Shown here: piece by piece, positions 18,091-25,403 of the stretch | How positions within the stretch are numbered: position 1 is the first letter of the stretch | Layout: every line of letters begins with the position of its first letter | DNA from: Negativicoccus massiliensis | GTDB lineage: Bacteria; Bacillota; Negativicutes; Veillonellales; Negativicoccaceae | Assembly (NCBI GenBank): GCA_900155405.1 | Contig: LT700188.1 | Span: 806,001 to 870,000 of the forward strand | Reading direction: 5' to 3' | DNA: 64,000 bases | Translations under genes and position numbers: made by a program | The notes under the pieces: model-generated | The model's input: only the letters and a program-made list of their open reading frames with translations | Databases searched by the model: none | Told to the model about the DNA's origin: nothing

Positions 18091-19518
18091 TTATAGCCAA
18101 CGTGACAGATCAAAATCTTCCTGAATTTCTTCTTTCAAATAAAGTTTGCCGATATACATGCCCAAGAGCGTCGGCGCGGAACGGCGCATCATACTGCTGT
18201 CCCACGCGTCGGCGAGCCGTGCCAGGGTCGGCGACACCGTCCGCAGCACTTTGGTCGCCGCGCTCCGTTCATATACGACAGGTCGCGATTGCATCAGCTC
18301 TGTCAGTTGGTTGCGCGTGGCTTCATCGGTAATATTGACTGTCCGGAAAAAGTCGGGCAGTTCGCCGGCATCGGTGACCGCCAGCTTATAGTAATCGCCG
18401 TACGCCGAGCGCACGAGGTATTGCGCCGGCAAACGTTCGCCGCCGAGCGCGGTCGCCAATTCTTCTTTAGTAAAACCCATGTAGCTGAAGAAGTACGGAT
18501 ACGATTCGCGCAACACCTGTCCGAGCGGCAAATCCTTGCGCGCCATGCTGGTGCAACGCAAATATTCGAGTTGCTGATAGTAGCTGTACTCCGTCGGCAA
18601 ATCCTGCAGTAACGGCTGCACATATTTTTTCGCGTAACGGCGAAATGCCGCCGCGCTGATATTATCCGCGTGACGCGAGTAATGGAACAAAAGCAGCAGC
18701 GCCAAGATGCGGTAATGCCCCTGCTCCAAATGCGTCATCGCCGCTAAAGCGTCATACGCCAATAAAGTCTGCGTTTCCGCTCGTTCCCCCAAAGCCACTT
18801 CGGCAAAGGCATCGGTGACCATTTCCAAAACGGTATCGTCCGGAGTCATAACATAGACGCGTTGCGCATTTTGCAACGCTTCCTGCACCATAATATGGGC
18901 GATCATATCTTGGATCTCGCTGTCGTCCACGTCACCCAACTTGGCAAACGCCAACGCCGTCACACGCTCCACATCGTCCGCCATATCCGGACTGATGGTC
19001 GCATACCGCACCAGAAAATGACGTACCTGCCGACGCAGTAACGACTGCGCGTCTTCCAATGTATCGGTAATTTCAGGCGCCGCTGCGAGCTGCTGCACGG
19101 GCTCTTTTTCACGTACCGCGCCCGCCGTCGCCGTCGCCGGTTCCGGCTTCGTCGCGCTTTGCACGAGTTCCTTTAAGTTTTCGCGATTGACAATTTGCGT
19201 TTGCGCCAATTCGTCCCGTTCCGGTTCACTTTCAGCGGTCGGGGAAAGGCGCGGCAATTCACGTGTTTCCTGCCCCGCTTTGACAACCGACGGTGCGTCC
19301 GCGGATTGAACCACGGTGGTATCGACTGTACTCGACGACCAAGCCGGTTCAGACTGCGTCTGCAGACGTTCGCGCACCACTTTTTCCTGCGCATGCCGGC
19401 GACGTGACGCTTGCGGTACATACGGAGCGCGTCTGCGCGGCTCGGGCTTGTAAAAGAAAAGACGACATACCAACAAAAAGGCCAAAGCGACCAAAAGAAT
19501 TACCAAATATGAAACCAT
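18091..19518 (-). CDS. Membrane-anchored protein of unknown function
   Basis: I do not recognise this 475-residue protein. It has one N-terminal membrane segment (about 2-22), a basic stretch (KPEPRRR), a polar Gln/Glu/Pro-rich linker to about residue 155, and a long, mainly helical C-terminal part without known motifs. The C-terminal part includes LTELMQSRPVVYERSAATK and a tail GMYIGKLYLKEEIQEDFD. It would face the cytoplasm or the periplasm depending on topology. It is the first gene of the operon that continues into sdaAB, sdaAA, cca, the PBP, fhs and folD. An extended -10 box (TGCTATAAT, 19568-19576) precedes it by about 50 bp. Confidence 0.7.
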   Translation of the reverse strand: MVSYLVILLVALAFLLVCRLFFYKPEPRRRAPYVPQASRRRHAQEKVVRERLQTQSEPAWSSSTVDTTVVQSADAPSVVKAGQETRELPRLSPTAESEPERDELAQTQIVNRENLKELVQSATKPEPATATAGAVREKEPVQQLAAAPEITDTLEDAQSLLRRQVRHFLVRYATISPDMADDVERVTALAFAKLGDVDDSEIQDMIAHIMVQEALQNAQRVYVMTPDDTVLEMVTDAFAEVALGERAETQTLLAYDALAAMTHLEQGHYRILALLLLFHYSRHADNISAAAFRRYAKKYVQPLLQDLPTEYSYYQQLEYLRCTSMARKDLPLGQVLRESYPYFFSYMGFTKEELATALGGERLPAQYLVRSAYGDYYKLAVTDAGELPDFFRTVNITDEATRNQLTELMQSRPVVYERSAATKVLRTVSPTLARLADAWDSSMMRRSAPTLLGMYIGKLYLKEEIQEDFDLSRWL

Positions 19519-19779
19519 GTTGCCACTCCCTCGGGATATTCCCTGTTTTCGTTATTTTTATTATTTCATTATAGCATAGATCCATCGCGCGGCCGCCCTT
19601 GCCGGCGGGATTTTCCGCACGATTTTTCACACCGTTTCACAAACCGGAATCCGCCTGAAAAATATTTTCAAACGGATGATGCGCAAAAAGCGTATGGGCG
19701 CGATAGCGAACACTCGCAACACCCGTTGCTGAAAAGACTTTCTGTCAACCCGCGCTCGTTGCGATGATTAGTATGATTC
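19519..19779. other. Intergenic region, divergent promoters
   Basis: No gene is seen. The left end holds the extended -10 box of the minus-strand operon (19568-19576); the right end leads into the dps promoter. A 9-base sequence GATTAGTAT occurs at 19765-19773 and again near 19845. Confidence 0.5.
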
Positions 19780-19816
19780 TTGCAAACATCTATAAATTGC
19801 GATACAATAATTATAG
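19780..19816 (+). promoter_or_regulatory. dps promoter with PerR-like operator
   Basis: -35 TTGCAA (19780-19785) and -10 TACAAT (19803-19808) are spaced by 17 bases. Overlapping the -10, 19802-19816 matches the Bacillus PerR box TTATAATNATTATAA at 11 of 14 fixed positions. PerR control of dps is common in Firmicutes; here it is inferred. Confidence 0.6.
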
Positions 19817-19871
19817 GACAAGAAAAGGACACAAAAGGGTGGCCTGATTAGTATTAAGGAGGAGTTATATA

Positions 19872-20309
19872 ATGAAAAACGCAAAATCTGTAAATCAGTA
19901 TTTGGCTGACTTGGCTCTTTGGAACATTAAACTTCACAACCTGCATTTCAACGTCGAAGGAATTCCGTTCAAAGCAATCCACGAATTCCTGGAAGAAATT
20001 TACGAAGAAGTATTTGAATACTATGATGCGGTTGCCGAACTCATGAAACAACAGGGCGAATTCCCGGTTGTTACCGTCAAAGAATATCTGAAGATCGCCA
20101 GCCTCAAAGAAATCGAATCGAAATCGTATGAAGTGAAAGACGCTCTCGAAATTCTTTTGGGTGACTTGGAACTCATGCGCGATGAAGCGTTGAAGATTCG
20201 TGAAGCAGCCGACAAAGAAGACAACTTCCTCTTGGCTAACATGATGGAAGATCATGTCGAATTCTACGAGCTGAAAATCTGGTTCACGCGCGCTTTCTTG
20301 GCAAAATAA
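19872..20309 (+). CDS. dps: Dps-family ferritin-like protein
   Basis: The 145-residue four-helix protein has the Dps start: WNIKLHNLHFNVEG supplies the ferroxidase His residues, and EEIYEEVFEYYDAVAE supplies the acidic ligands of the partner subunit. Such proteins oxidise and store iron and protect DNA from peroxide. AAGGAGG precedes the ATG. The gene is monocistronic with a strong terminator and a possible PerR site over its promoter. Its codon use is slightly AT-richer than its neighbours, as expected of a highly expressed gene. Confidence 0.9.
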   Translation: MKNAKSVNQYLADLALWNIKLHNLHFNVEGIPFKAIHEFLEEIYEEVFEYYDAVAELMKQQGEFPVVTVKEYLKIASLKEIESKSYEVKDALEILLGDLELMRDEALKIREAADKEDNFLLANMMEDHVEFYELKIWFTRAFLAK

Positions 20310-20321
20310 ATCTGCACCCGC

Positions 20322-20353
20322 ATAGCGGACCCTCGCGGGTCCGCTATTTTTTT
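20322..20353 (+). terminator. dps terminator
   Basis: Eleven-base stem ATAGCGGACCC/GGGTCCGCTAT with a TCGC loop and seven T. Confidence 0.85.
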
Positions 20354-20370
20354 GGAAAGGAGTCTGCGGC

Positions 20371-20850
20371 ATGACTACCCCACTGATTGTTTATTTTTCT
20401 AAAACGGGTCACTCCGAACAACTCGCCCGTCTCACTCAAGCATTGGTCGGCGGTGATCTTTGCGAGTTGAACTTAGTCGCCCGCTATCCGGAAAACTATA
20501 TTCTGAGCGTCATGCGTTCCGGCGCGAGCCTCATCTCGGGCGAATTGCCGAAACTGCGTCGGATTCCCGATATCAGCGCCTACCGTGAAATTCTTCTTTG
20601 CTATCCCTTGTGGTGGTGGGATCTGCCCACACCGGTCATGCGTTTTCTGCACGATGTCGACACGGCCGCCAAAACGATCTATCCGATTTGCTCCTGTGGC
20701 GGCGGCGGTCTCGGCAAATCCGTAAAACGCATTCGCAAATTGGCGCCGTATGCCGCCGTGCAAAAAGGGATCTTTATTCGCGAAGCGGATACGAACAACA
20801 AAACCGCAGAAGAGTCCCTCGCCGCATACCTTGCTCCGTTGCGAAGATAA
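20371..20850 (+). CDS. Flavodoxin-family protein
   Basis: The 159-residue protein begins with the FMN phosphate loop region IVYFSKTGHSEQLA. It also has the flavin-contact segment LLCYPLWWWDLPTPV and a Gly-rich loop SCGGGGLGKS. It is probably an electron carrier or an FMN-dependent reductase of the cytoplasm. The length fits flavodoxin-like proteins described as flavodoxin/nitric oxide synthase domain. It starts 61 bp after dps, beyond that gene's terminator, with a GGAAAGGAG site. Confidence 0.85.
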   Translation: MTTPLIVYFSKTGHSEQLARLTQALVGGDLCELNLVARYPENYILSVMRSGASLISGELPKLRRIPDISAYREILLCYPLWWWDLPTPVMRFLHDVDTAAKTIYPICSCGGGGLGKSVKRIRKLAPYAAVQKGIFIREADTNNKTAEESLAAYLAPLRR

Positions 20851-20855
20851 ACTGC

Positions 20856-20886
20856 AAAAAAGTCTCGTCATTGACGAGACTTTTTT
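20856..20886 (+). terminator. Rho-independent terminator
   Basis: Ten-base stem AGTCTCGTCA and complement with A and T tails. Confidence 0.8.
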
Positions 20887-20962
20887 ATTTGCCAATGCTT
20901 GCATTTGGAAATAAATATCCCTAAAATAGAAATAAATTTATATTAACGGAGGAAGTGTTATT

Positions 20963-22372
20963 TTGTCTATTTTCCGTACTAAAAATCTGCGCGGTTTGCT
21001 TGAGGAGATCGCCGCGCAAGGCGAAGATCGCAAATTGCGACGATCGCTGACGGCACTGGATATTACCCTATTGGGCTTAGGCGTTATGATCGGTACAGGC
21101 ATCTTTGTTTTGACGGGCATCGTCGCCGCCGAATACGCGGGCCCCGGCTTGATGCTCTCCTTCGTGCTCGCCGCCATCGTCTGCACGTTCGTCTGCCTCG
21201 CTTACTCGGAACTCGCGTCGTTCATTCCGGTCGCAGGCTCGTCGTACACCTACGCGTATGTCTCACTCGGTGAAATTTTCGGCTGGCTCGTCGGCTGGTC
21301 GCTTATCCTGGAGTACACTGTCGGCGCAAGCGCTGTGGCCGGCGGCTGGTCGGCGTATTTTACAAGTATCTTGGCGGACATCGGCATTCATTTGCCGAAA
21401 GCACTCACGACCGTTCCCGCCGAAGGCGGCCTGATGAACTTGCCCGCCATGTTGATCGTCGGCGTCGTTTTGTTTTTCCTGCTGCGAGGCATTCGGGAAA
21501 GCGCCGGCGCTAACCGCGTGCTGGTCTTTGTCAAGCTGGGTACGATTTTCCTCTTTCTGCTCTTGGCGGGACCGCATATTGATCCGCAAAACTGGACACC
21601 GTTCTTACCGTACGGTTGGGCGGGCGTATCCGCCGGTACGGCCGTGCTGTTTTTCTCGTACCTGGGCTTTGATTCGCTTTCCACCGCGGCGGAAGAAGCG
21701 CGCAATCCGGGCCGCGATATGCCGATCGGCATCATCGCCGCACTGACGCTGACCACGCTTTTGTACATCGCTGTCAGCGCCGTGATGACGGGTGTCGTTC
21801 CGTATCCGGAACTCGATACCGCCGCCCCCGCTTCCTTTGTCTTACAAAAAATCGGTCTGCGTCTCGGTTCGGCCATCATCGGAACCGGTGCCATTTGCGG
21901 CCTGTCGACTGTGCTGTTGGTCATGATCTACGCGCAAACCCGCGCCTTTTACGCGATGAGCCGCGACGGTCTGATTCCCGAATCATTGTGCCGTGTTCAC
22001 CCCGTGTACCGCACGCCGTATCGTATTACATTAATCGTCGGAACGGCAGTGGCTTTCATCGCCGGCTTCACACCGATTCATATCGTTGCCGAAATGTGCA
22101 GCGCCGGCACCATTTTCGCTTTTCTCTGCTCGTGCAGCGGCCTGTTGATTTTACGCAAACGCTATCCGGACGTACAACGGCGTTTCGTCTGTCCCGCTGT
22201 GTGGTTGATCGCGCCGCTCGGTTTTCTCTCCTGCCTCTACATATTTTCACAACTCTCCGCCCACACGCTGGAGCTTTTCACCGTCTGGTTCATCCTGGGC
22301 GTGATCATTTACTTCGCTTACGGTCGCAAACACAGTAATTTAAATGCGCTTGAAAATGAATCCGCGCAATAA
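20963..22372 (+). CDS. APC-family amino acid permease
   Basis: The 469-residue protein has about twelve membrane segments. The APC-superfamily substrate loop is seen in GVMIGTGIFVLTG, and further typical motifs are AYSELASFIPVAGSSYTYAY and FSYLGFDSLSTAAEEARNP. It resembles the cationic amino acid transporter (CAT/YfnA) branch; the substrate is not certain. The start is TTG with GGAGGA about nine bases upstream. No partner genes are attached. Confidence 0.88.
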   Translation: MSIFRTKNLRGLLEEIAAQGEDRKLRRSLTALDITLLGLGVMIGTGIFVLTGIVAAEYAGPGLMLSFVLAAIVCTFVCLAYSELASFIPVAGSSYTYAYVSLGEIFGWLVGWSLILEYTVGASAVAGGWSAYFTSILADIGIHLPKALTTVPAEGGLMNLPAMLIVGVVLFFLLRGIRESAGANRVLVFVKLGTIFLFLLLAGPHIDPQNWTPFLPYGWAGVSAGTAVLFFSYLGFDSLSTAAEEARNPGRDMPIGIIAALTLTTLLYIAVSAVMTGVVPYPELDTAAPASFVLQKIGLRLGSAIIGTGAICGLSTVLLVMIYAQTRAFYAMSRDGLIPESLCRVHPVYRTPYRITLIVGTAVAFIAGFTPIHIVAEMCSAGTIFAFLCSCSGLLILRKRYPDVQRRFVCPAVWLIAPLGFLSCLYIFSQLSAHTLELFTVWFILGVIIYFAYGRKHSNLNALENESAQ

Positions 22373-22401
22373 AAAAGAGCTCATCGAAGCTCTTTTTTAT
22401 T
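22369..22401. terminator. Rho-independent terminator of the permease gene
   Basis: AAAAAAGAGCT/AGCTCTTTTTT stem with six-base loop; it overlaps the permease stop codon. Confidence 0.8.
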
Positions 22402-22424
22402 GTCCATATTTTACAATATACGCA

Positions 22425-22450
22425 TAAAAAATCCGGGCAATGCCCGGTTC
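22425..22450 (-). terminator. Terminator of the tRNA operon
   Basis: Stem CCGGGCA/TGCCCGG followed on the minus strand by ATTTTTTA, just past tRNA-Leu(CAG). Confidence 0.8.
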
Positions 22451-22458
22451 TTGTTAAG

Positions 22459-22543
22459 TGGTGCGGTTGGAGAGACTCGAACTCTCACGGATTGCTCCAC
22501 TGCCGCCTGAAGACAGCGCGTCTGCCAGTTCCGCCACAACCGC
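22459..22543 (-). tRNA. tRNA-Leu (CAG)
   Basis: Acceptor GCGGTTG/CAACCGC, discriminator A and encoded CCA. The anticodon arm CTGTC-TTCAGGC-GGCAG places CAG at 34-36. The long variable arm is typical of leucine tRNA. It is last in the operon. Confidence 0.95.
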
Positions 22544-22559
22544 GTGGATAATATGTAGT

Positions 22560-22646
22560 TGGTGCGGCTGGTGAGACTTGAACTCACACGGAGTTACCTC
22601 CACTACCCCCTCAAGATAGCGCGTCTGCCTGTTCCGCCACAGCCGC
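22560..22646 (-). tRNA. tRNA-Leu (GAG)
   Basis: Acceptor GCGGCTG/CAGCCGC with encoded CCA; anticodon loop TTGAGGG gives GAG. Class II variable arm. Confidence 0.95.
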
Positions 22647-22660
22647 AAGCTGTGAAAAAA

Positions 22661-22736
<76 letters not shown>

Positions 22737-22747
22737 AAAAGAAAAAA

Positions 22748-22823
22748 TGGCGACCCGGATCGGATTTGAACCGACGATCTCCGCCGTGACAGGGCGGCAT
22801 GTTAACCACTACACCACCGGGCC
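22748..22823 (-). tRNA. tRNA-Asp (GTC)
   Basis: 76 nt with CCA; anticodon arm CCGCC-CTGTCAC-GGCGG gives GTC. Confidence 0.95.
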
Positions 22824-22828
22824 ATAGA

Positions 22829-22904
<76 letters not shown>

Positions 22905-22912
22905 ATATAAAA

Positions 22913-22987
22913 TGGTGACCCGTGGGGGATTCGAACCCCCGATACCGCCGTGAAAGGGCGGTGTCTTAACCACTTGACCAACGGGCC
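22913..22987 (-). tRNA. tRNA-Glu (TTC)
   Basis: 75 nt with CCA; anticodon arm CCGCC-CTTTCAC-GGCGG gives TTC. T stem GGGGG/CCCCC is perfect. Confidence 0.95.
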
Positions 22988-23022
22988 ATATATGAAATTG
23001 TTCCCCAAGGTTAAAACGAAGA

Positions 23023-23098
23023 TGGTGACCCGTGGGGGATTTGAACCCACCGATCCCGCCTTGAGAGGGCGGTGTCTTAACCACTTGACCAACGGGCC
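23023..23098 (-). tRNA. tRNA-Glu (CTC)
   Basis: Nearly a copy of the neighbouring tRNA-Glu(TTC), but the loop CTCTCAA gives CTC. It is one base longer in the variable loop and has a T-stem mismatch (GTGGG against CCCCC). Confidence 0.9.
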
Positions 23099-23108
23099 GG
23101 AAAAAAAG

Positions 23109-23184
23109 TGGTGATCCATCCGCGACTCGAACGCGGGACACCCTGATTAAAAGTCAGGTGCTCTACCGACTGAGCTAATGGATC
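23109..23184 (-). tRNA. tRNA-Lys (TTT)
   Basis: 76 nt with CCA; acceptor GATCCAT/ATGGATC; anticodon arm CCTGA-CTTTTAA-TCAGG gives TTT. Confidence 0.95.
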
Positions 23185-23187
23185 ACG

Positions 23188-23262
23188 TGGCAGGGGTGGA
23201 AGGATTCGAACCTGCGCATGGCGGAGTCAGAGTCCGCTGCCTTACCACTTGGCTACACCCCT
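23188..23262 (-). tRNA. tRNA-Gln (CTG)
   Basis: 75 nt with CCA; acceptor AGGGGTG/CACCCCT; anticodon arm GCGGA-CTCTGAC-TCCGC gives CTG. The T stem GCAGG/CCTTC holds one C-T mismatch. Confidence 0.92.
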
Positions 23263-23263
23263 A

Positions 23264-23339
23264 TGGCTCCCTGAGTAGGACTCGAACCTACGACCGATCG
23301 GTTAACAGCCGATTGCTCTACCAACTGAGCTATCAGGGA
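23264..23339 (-). tRNA. tRNA-Asn (GTT)
   Basis: 76 nt with CCA; acceptor TCCCTGA/TCAGGGA; anticodon loop CTGTTAA gives GTT. Confidence 0.95.
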
Positions 23340-23343
23340 ATAA

Positions 23344-23418
23344 TGGAGCGGGAAACGAGATTCGAACTCGCGACCCTCGCCTTGGCAAGGCGATGCTCTA
23401 CCACTGAGCTATTCCCGC
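23344..23418 (-). tRNA. tRNA-Gly (GCC)
   Basis: 75 nt with CCA; anticodon arm TCGCC-TTGCCAA-GGCGA gives GCC. First gene of the tRNA operon. Confidence 0.95.
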
Positions 23419-23433
23419 ATATCAACAGATGCC

Positions 23434-23462
23434 ATTGTAACACACCGATTTTGTCATGTCAA
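23434..23462 (-). promoter_or_regulatory. Promoter of the eleven-gene tRNA operon
   Basis: Perfect -35 TTGACA (23457-23462) and -10 TACAAT (23434-23439) with a 17-base spacer, 16 bp before tRNA-Gly. No other promoter or terminator is seen inside the array, so one transcript is likely. Confidence 0.85.
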
Positions 23463-23532
23463 CGACCGGTTAAGTTACTATATAAGAATAGCAAACGAGT
23501 ATTTTTTTGTCAAGAAGGTTTTCGTTTTGCCG

Positions 23533-23583
23533 AAAAATTTTTACGAGAAAGCGACGCGGCAAAACGCCGCCTTCTCGTAAAAC
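23533..23583 (-). terminator. Terminator after larC
   Basis: Long stem (TTTTACGAGAA...TTCTCGTAAAA, with inner GGCGGC/GCCGCG pairing) followed by TTTTT on the minus strand. It begins right at the larC stop, so nothing follows in the operon. Confidence 0.75.
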
Positions 23584-24357
23584 TCAAGGATTTTGGCCAA
23601 AAATGTAGGGCGCCGGCACTCGCCAACGCTTCACGGGCAGCAACTGACCGTAGTAGGCTCCCAATGTATTGGAAGCAGCAAGATCATACGTCCCCGCGCC
23701 GTAGCCGACCCGATCTATGACCAATTCGGACGGACGTTTTTCTACCGGTACGGCAAATGTCGCGAGCGCCGCCGCGCCGGTCGGCGTGGTAAGTTCATAG
23801 TCGGGCGTTCCGATAGTCGTCGGAAACCCCTGCAGCAAAAATCGCGTCGCGGGCGCGGGAATGGAAAGCTCGCCGTGCGCCGCGCGAATCGTACCCGAAC
23901 CGGTAGCCACCGGCCCCGCTAAGACAAGATCGATATTCAAATATTCCAAACCGAGCGCAATCGACGCGCAGTCGATGATGCAATCCACCGCGCCGACTTC
24001 ATGAAAATGCACGTCCTCGGGCGCGATCCCGTGGGCCTTACTTTCCGCCAACGCCAACGACCAGAAAACGGATGCCGCGCGTTGTTTCGCACTCCCCGGC
24101 CAATCGGCGCGCGCCAAAATGGTTAAAATATCCGGTAAATGGCGATGCGTGGTCGTTTCCTTCACGTCTACGTTAAAGTACGTTGCCGTAATGCCGCGCT
24201 TGTTCAACGTTTCAAAAATCAGTGCGTAGTCGTCAAGTCCGAGTTTTTGCAACTCATTGGTCAGCCAAATTTGCGGCACACCCAAATCAAGCAGCGCGCC
24301 GACAAACATATTACCGCTGATGCCACTCACGGGATCCAAGTACAATACCTGTTCCAT
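23584..24357 (-). CDS. larC: LarC N-terminal-half protein (nickel-pincer cofactor family)
   Basis: The 257-residue protein begins LYLDPVSGISGNMFVGALLD, the LarC/DUF111 start. It has the histidine-rich stretch TTTHRHL and the VHFHEVGAVDCIIDCAS motif. In Lactobacillus plantarum LarC is made from two overlapping frames (larC1 and larC2) joined by a programmed frameshift, and LarC inserts nickel into the lactate-racemase cofactor. Here only the first half exists, because a terminator follows the stop. No larA, larB or larE is nearby. Its ATG overlaps the upstream stop (TGATG), so it belongs with the CobT-like pair. A different metal or cofactor task is possible. Confidence 0.8.
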   Translation of the reverse strand: MEQVLYLDPVSGISGNMFVGALLDLGVPQIWLTNELQKLGLDDYALIFETLNKRGITATYFNVDVKETTTHRHLPDILTILARADWPGSAKQRAASVFWSLALAESKAHGIAPEDVHFHEVGAVDCIIDCASIALGLEYLNIDLVLAGPVATGSGTIRAAHGELSIPAPATRFLLQGFPTTIGTPDYELTTPTGAAALATFAVPVEKRPSELVIDRVGYGAGTYDLAASNTLGAYYGQLLPVKRWRVPAPYIFGQNP

Positions 24358-25403
24358 CAGAGCACTTCCTTTCGCTGCCTTCCTTTACCCGGGCCGTCTT
24401 CCGCCACCGTCACGCCGGCGGCGCCAAACGTCCGCATCTCATTCAACATGTCAAGCGATGCGTCGAGCAGGGACAATCCCAACGTCGATCCGAGTCCCTG
24501 CGCCAACGTGAAATCATAATGCAACGCTGCCGGTAGCCCCAATTTTTGCAATTGCAATTGGTGCAAGGGATCGGGATACGCCGCCGATGCGAACAAGTAA
24601 TCTTTGACCCGCGGTGCGATCACTGCCGCCGCCACGGCCGCCGCGCCGGTGACGCTGTTGTCAAATACGATCGCCATATGGCGCGCGGCCGCGCCTAAAA
24701 TAAGTCCCGTGAGCATCGCAATCGACGCGTTTCCGTAGCGTGCGAGCACCGTTTCCGGTTCCGTTTGCGCCAACGTCCACGCCTCGCTTTGCGCGGTAAA
24801 GCCCTGCGCCTGCATCGCTTCGAAAAGTTCCGGCCCTAAAAAAGCCGTCGTCACGGCAAGCGCCGCAAGCGCGCCGCGCGCGCCGATTTCACCGAGCGCC
24901 AATGCTTCGACACCGCTATGCGCCAATTCACCCGCCAACGCGCCGCCGAAGGCAATCGCTTCCGCGCACGCCTCCTGCGTCAGCGCGGCTCCCTTGGGCG
25001 AGAACTGACTGCCGTTTTGCATTTTATGCAGCATCACGCCCGCGACATGTTCGGTGTCCTGTTCCAAGCCGACATCCGCCACATACACCGGCGCCTGCAG
25101 TTCGCGCGCCAGCGCCGAAACGGGCGCTGATCCGCCGGCAATAAGCATCAGTTCCGCCAGACTCTGTTGCCCGTGATCCTGATTATCCGGACTGTCGACC
25201 GCAGTATCCGCGGCGGCAATGACAATCGCTTTTTGCAGACGCGCCGGTTTTTTACGGCAGGTAATTCCGGCGATTCGGATCGCCGTTTCTTCCAGTTGCG
25301 CCAATGATCCCAACGGTTTGGAAAGGTTGTCGACGTACTCGCGACATTGCTCCATCACTGAGGCGTCGAGCGGCGCGATTTGATCATTCCATGCTTCCAA
25401 CAT
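24357..25403 (-). CDS. CobT-family phosphoribosyltransferase paralogue lacking the catalytic Glu (ArsB-like)
   Basis: The 348-residue protein is a divergent relative of CobT, which attaches ribose phosphate to the lower base of cobamides. The usual GEMGIGNTT motif reads GEIGARGAL, and the catalytic Glu of the C-terminal LGEGTGA motif aligns with Gln302 in LAQGLGS. It overlaps a canonical CobT gene upstream by 20 bp. This matches the ArsA/ArsB heterodimer of Sporomusa ovata, which activates phenol and p-cresol and in which only one subunit has an active site. I infer that this is the non-catalytic partner. A degenerate duplicate without function is the alternative. Confidence 0.75.
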   Translation of the reverse strand: MLEAWNDQIAPLDASVMEQCREYVDNLSKPLGSLAQLEETAIRIAGITCRKKPARLQKAIVIAAADTAVDSPDNQDHGQQSLAELMLIAGGSAPVSALARELQAPVYVADVGLEQDTEHVAGVMLHKMQNGSQFSPKGAALTQEACAEAIAFGGALAGELAHSGVEALALGEIGARGALAALAVTTAFLGPELFEAMQAQGFTAQSEAWTLAQTEPETVLARYGNASIAMLTGLILGAAARHMAIVFDNSVTGAAAVAAAVIAPRVKDYLFASAAYPDPLHQLQLQKLGLPAALHYDFTLAQGLGSTLGLSLLDASLDMLNEMRTFGAAGVTVAEDGPGKGRQRKEVL

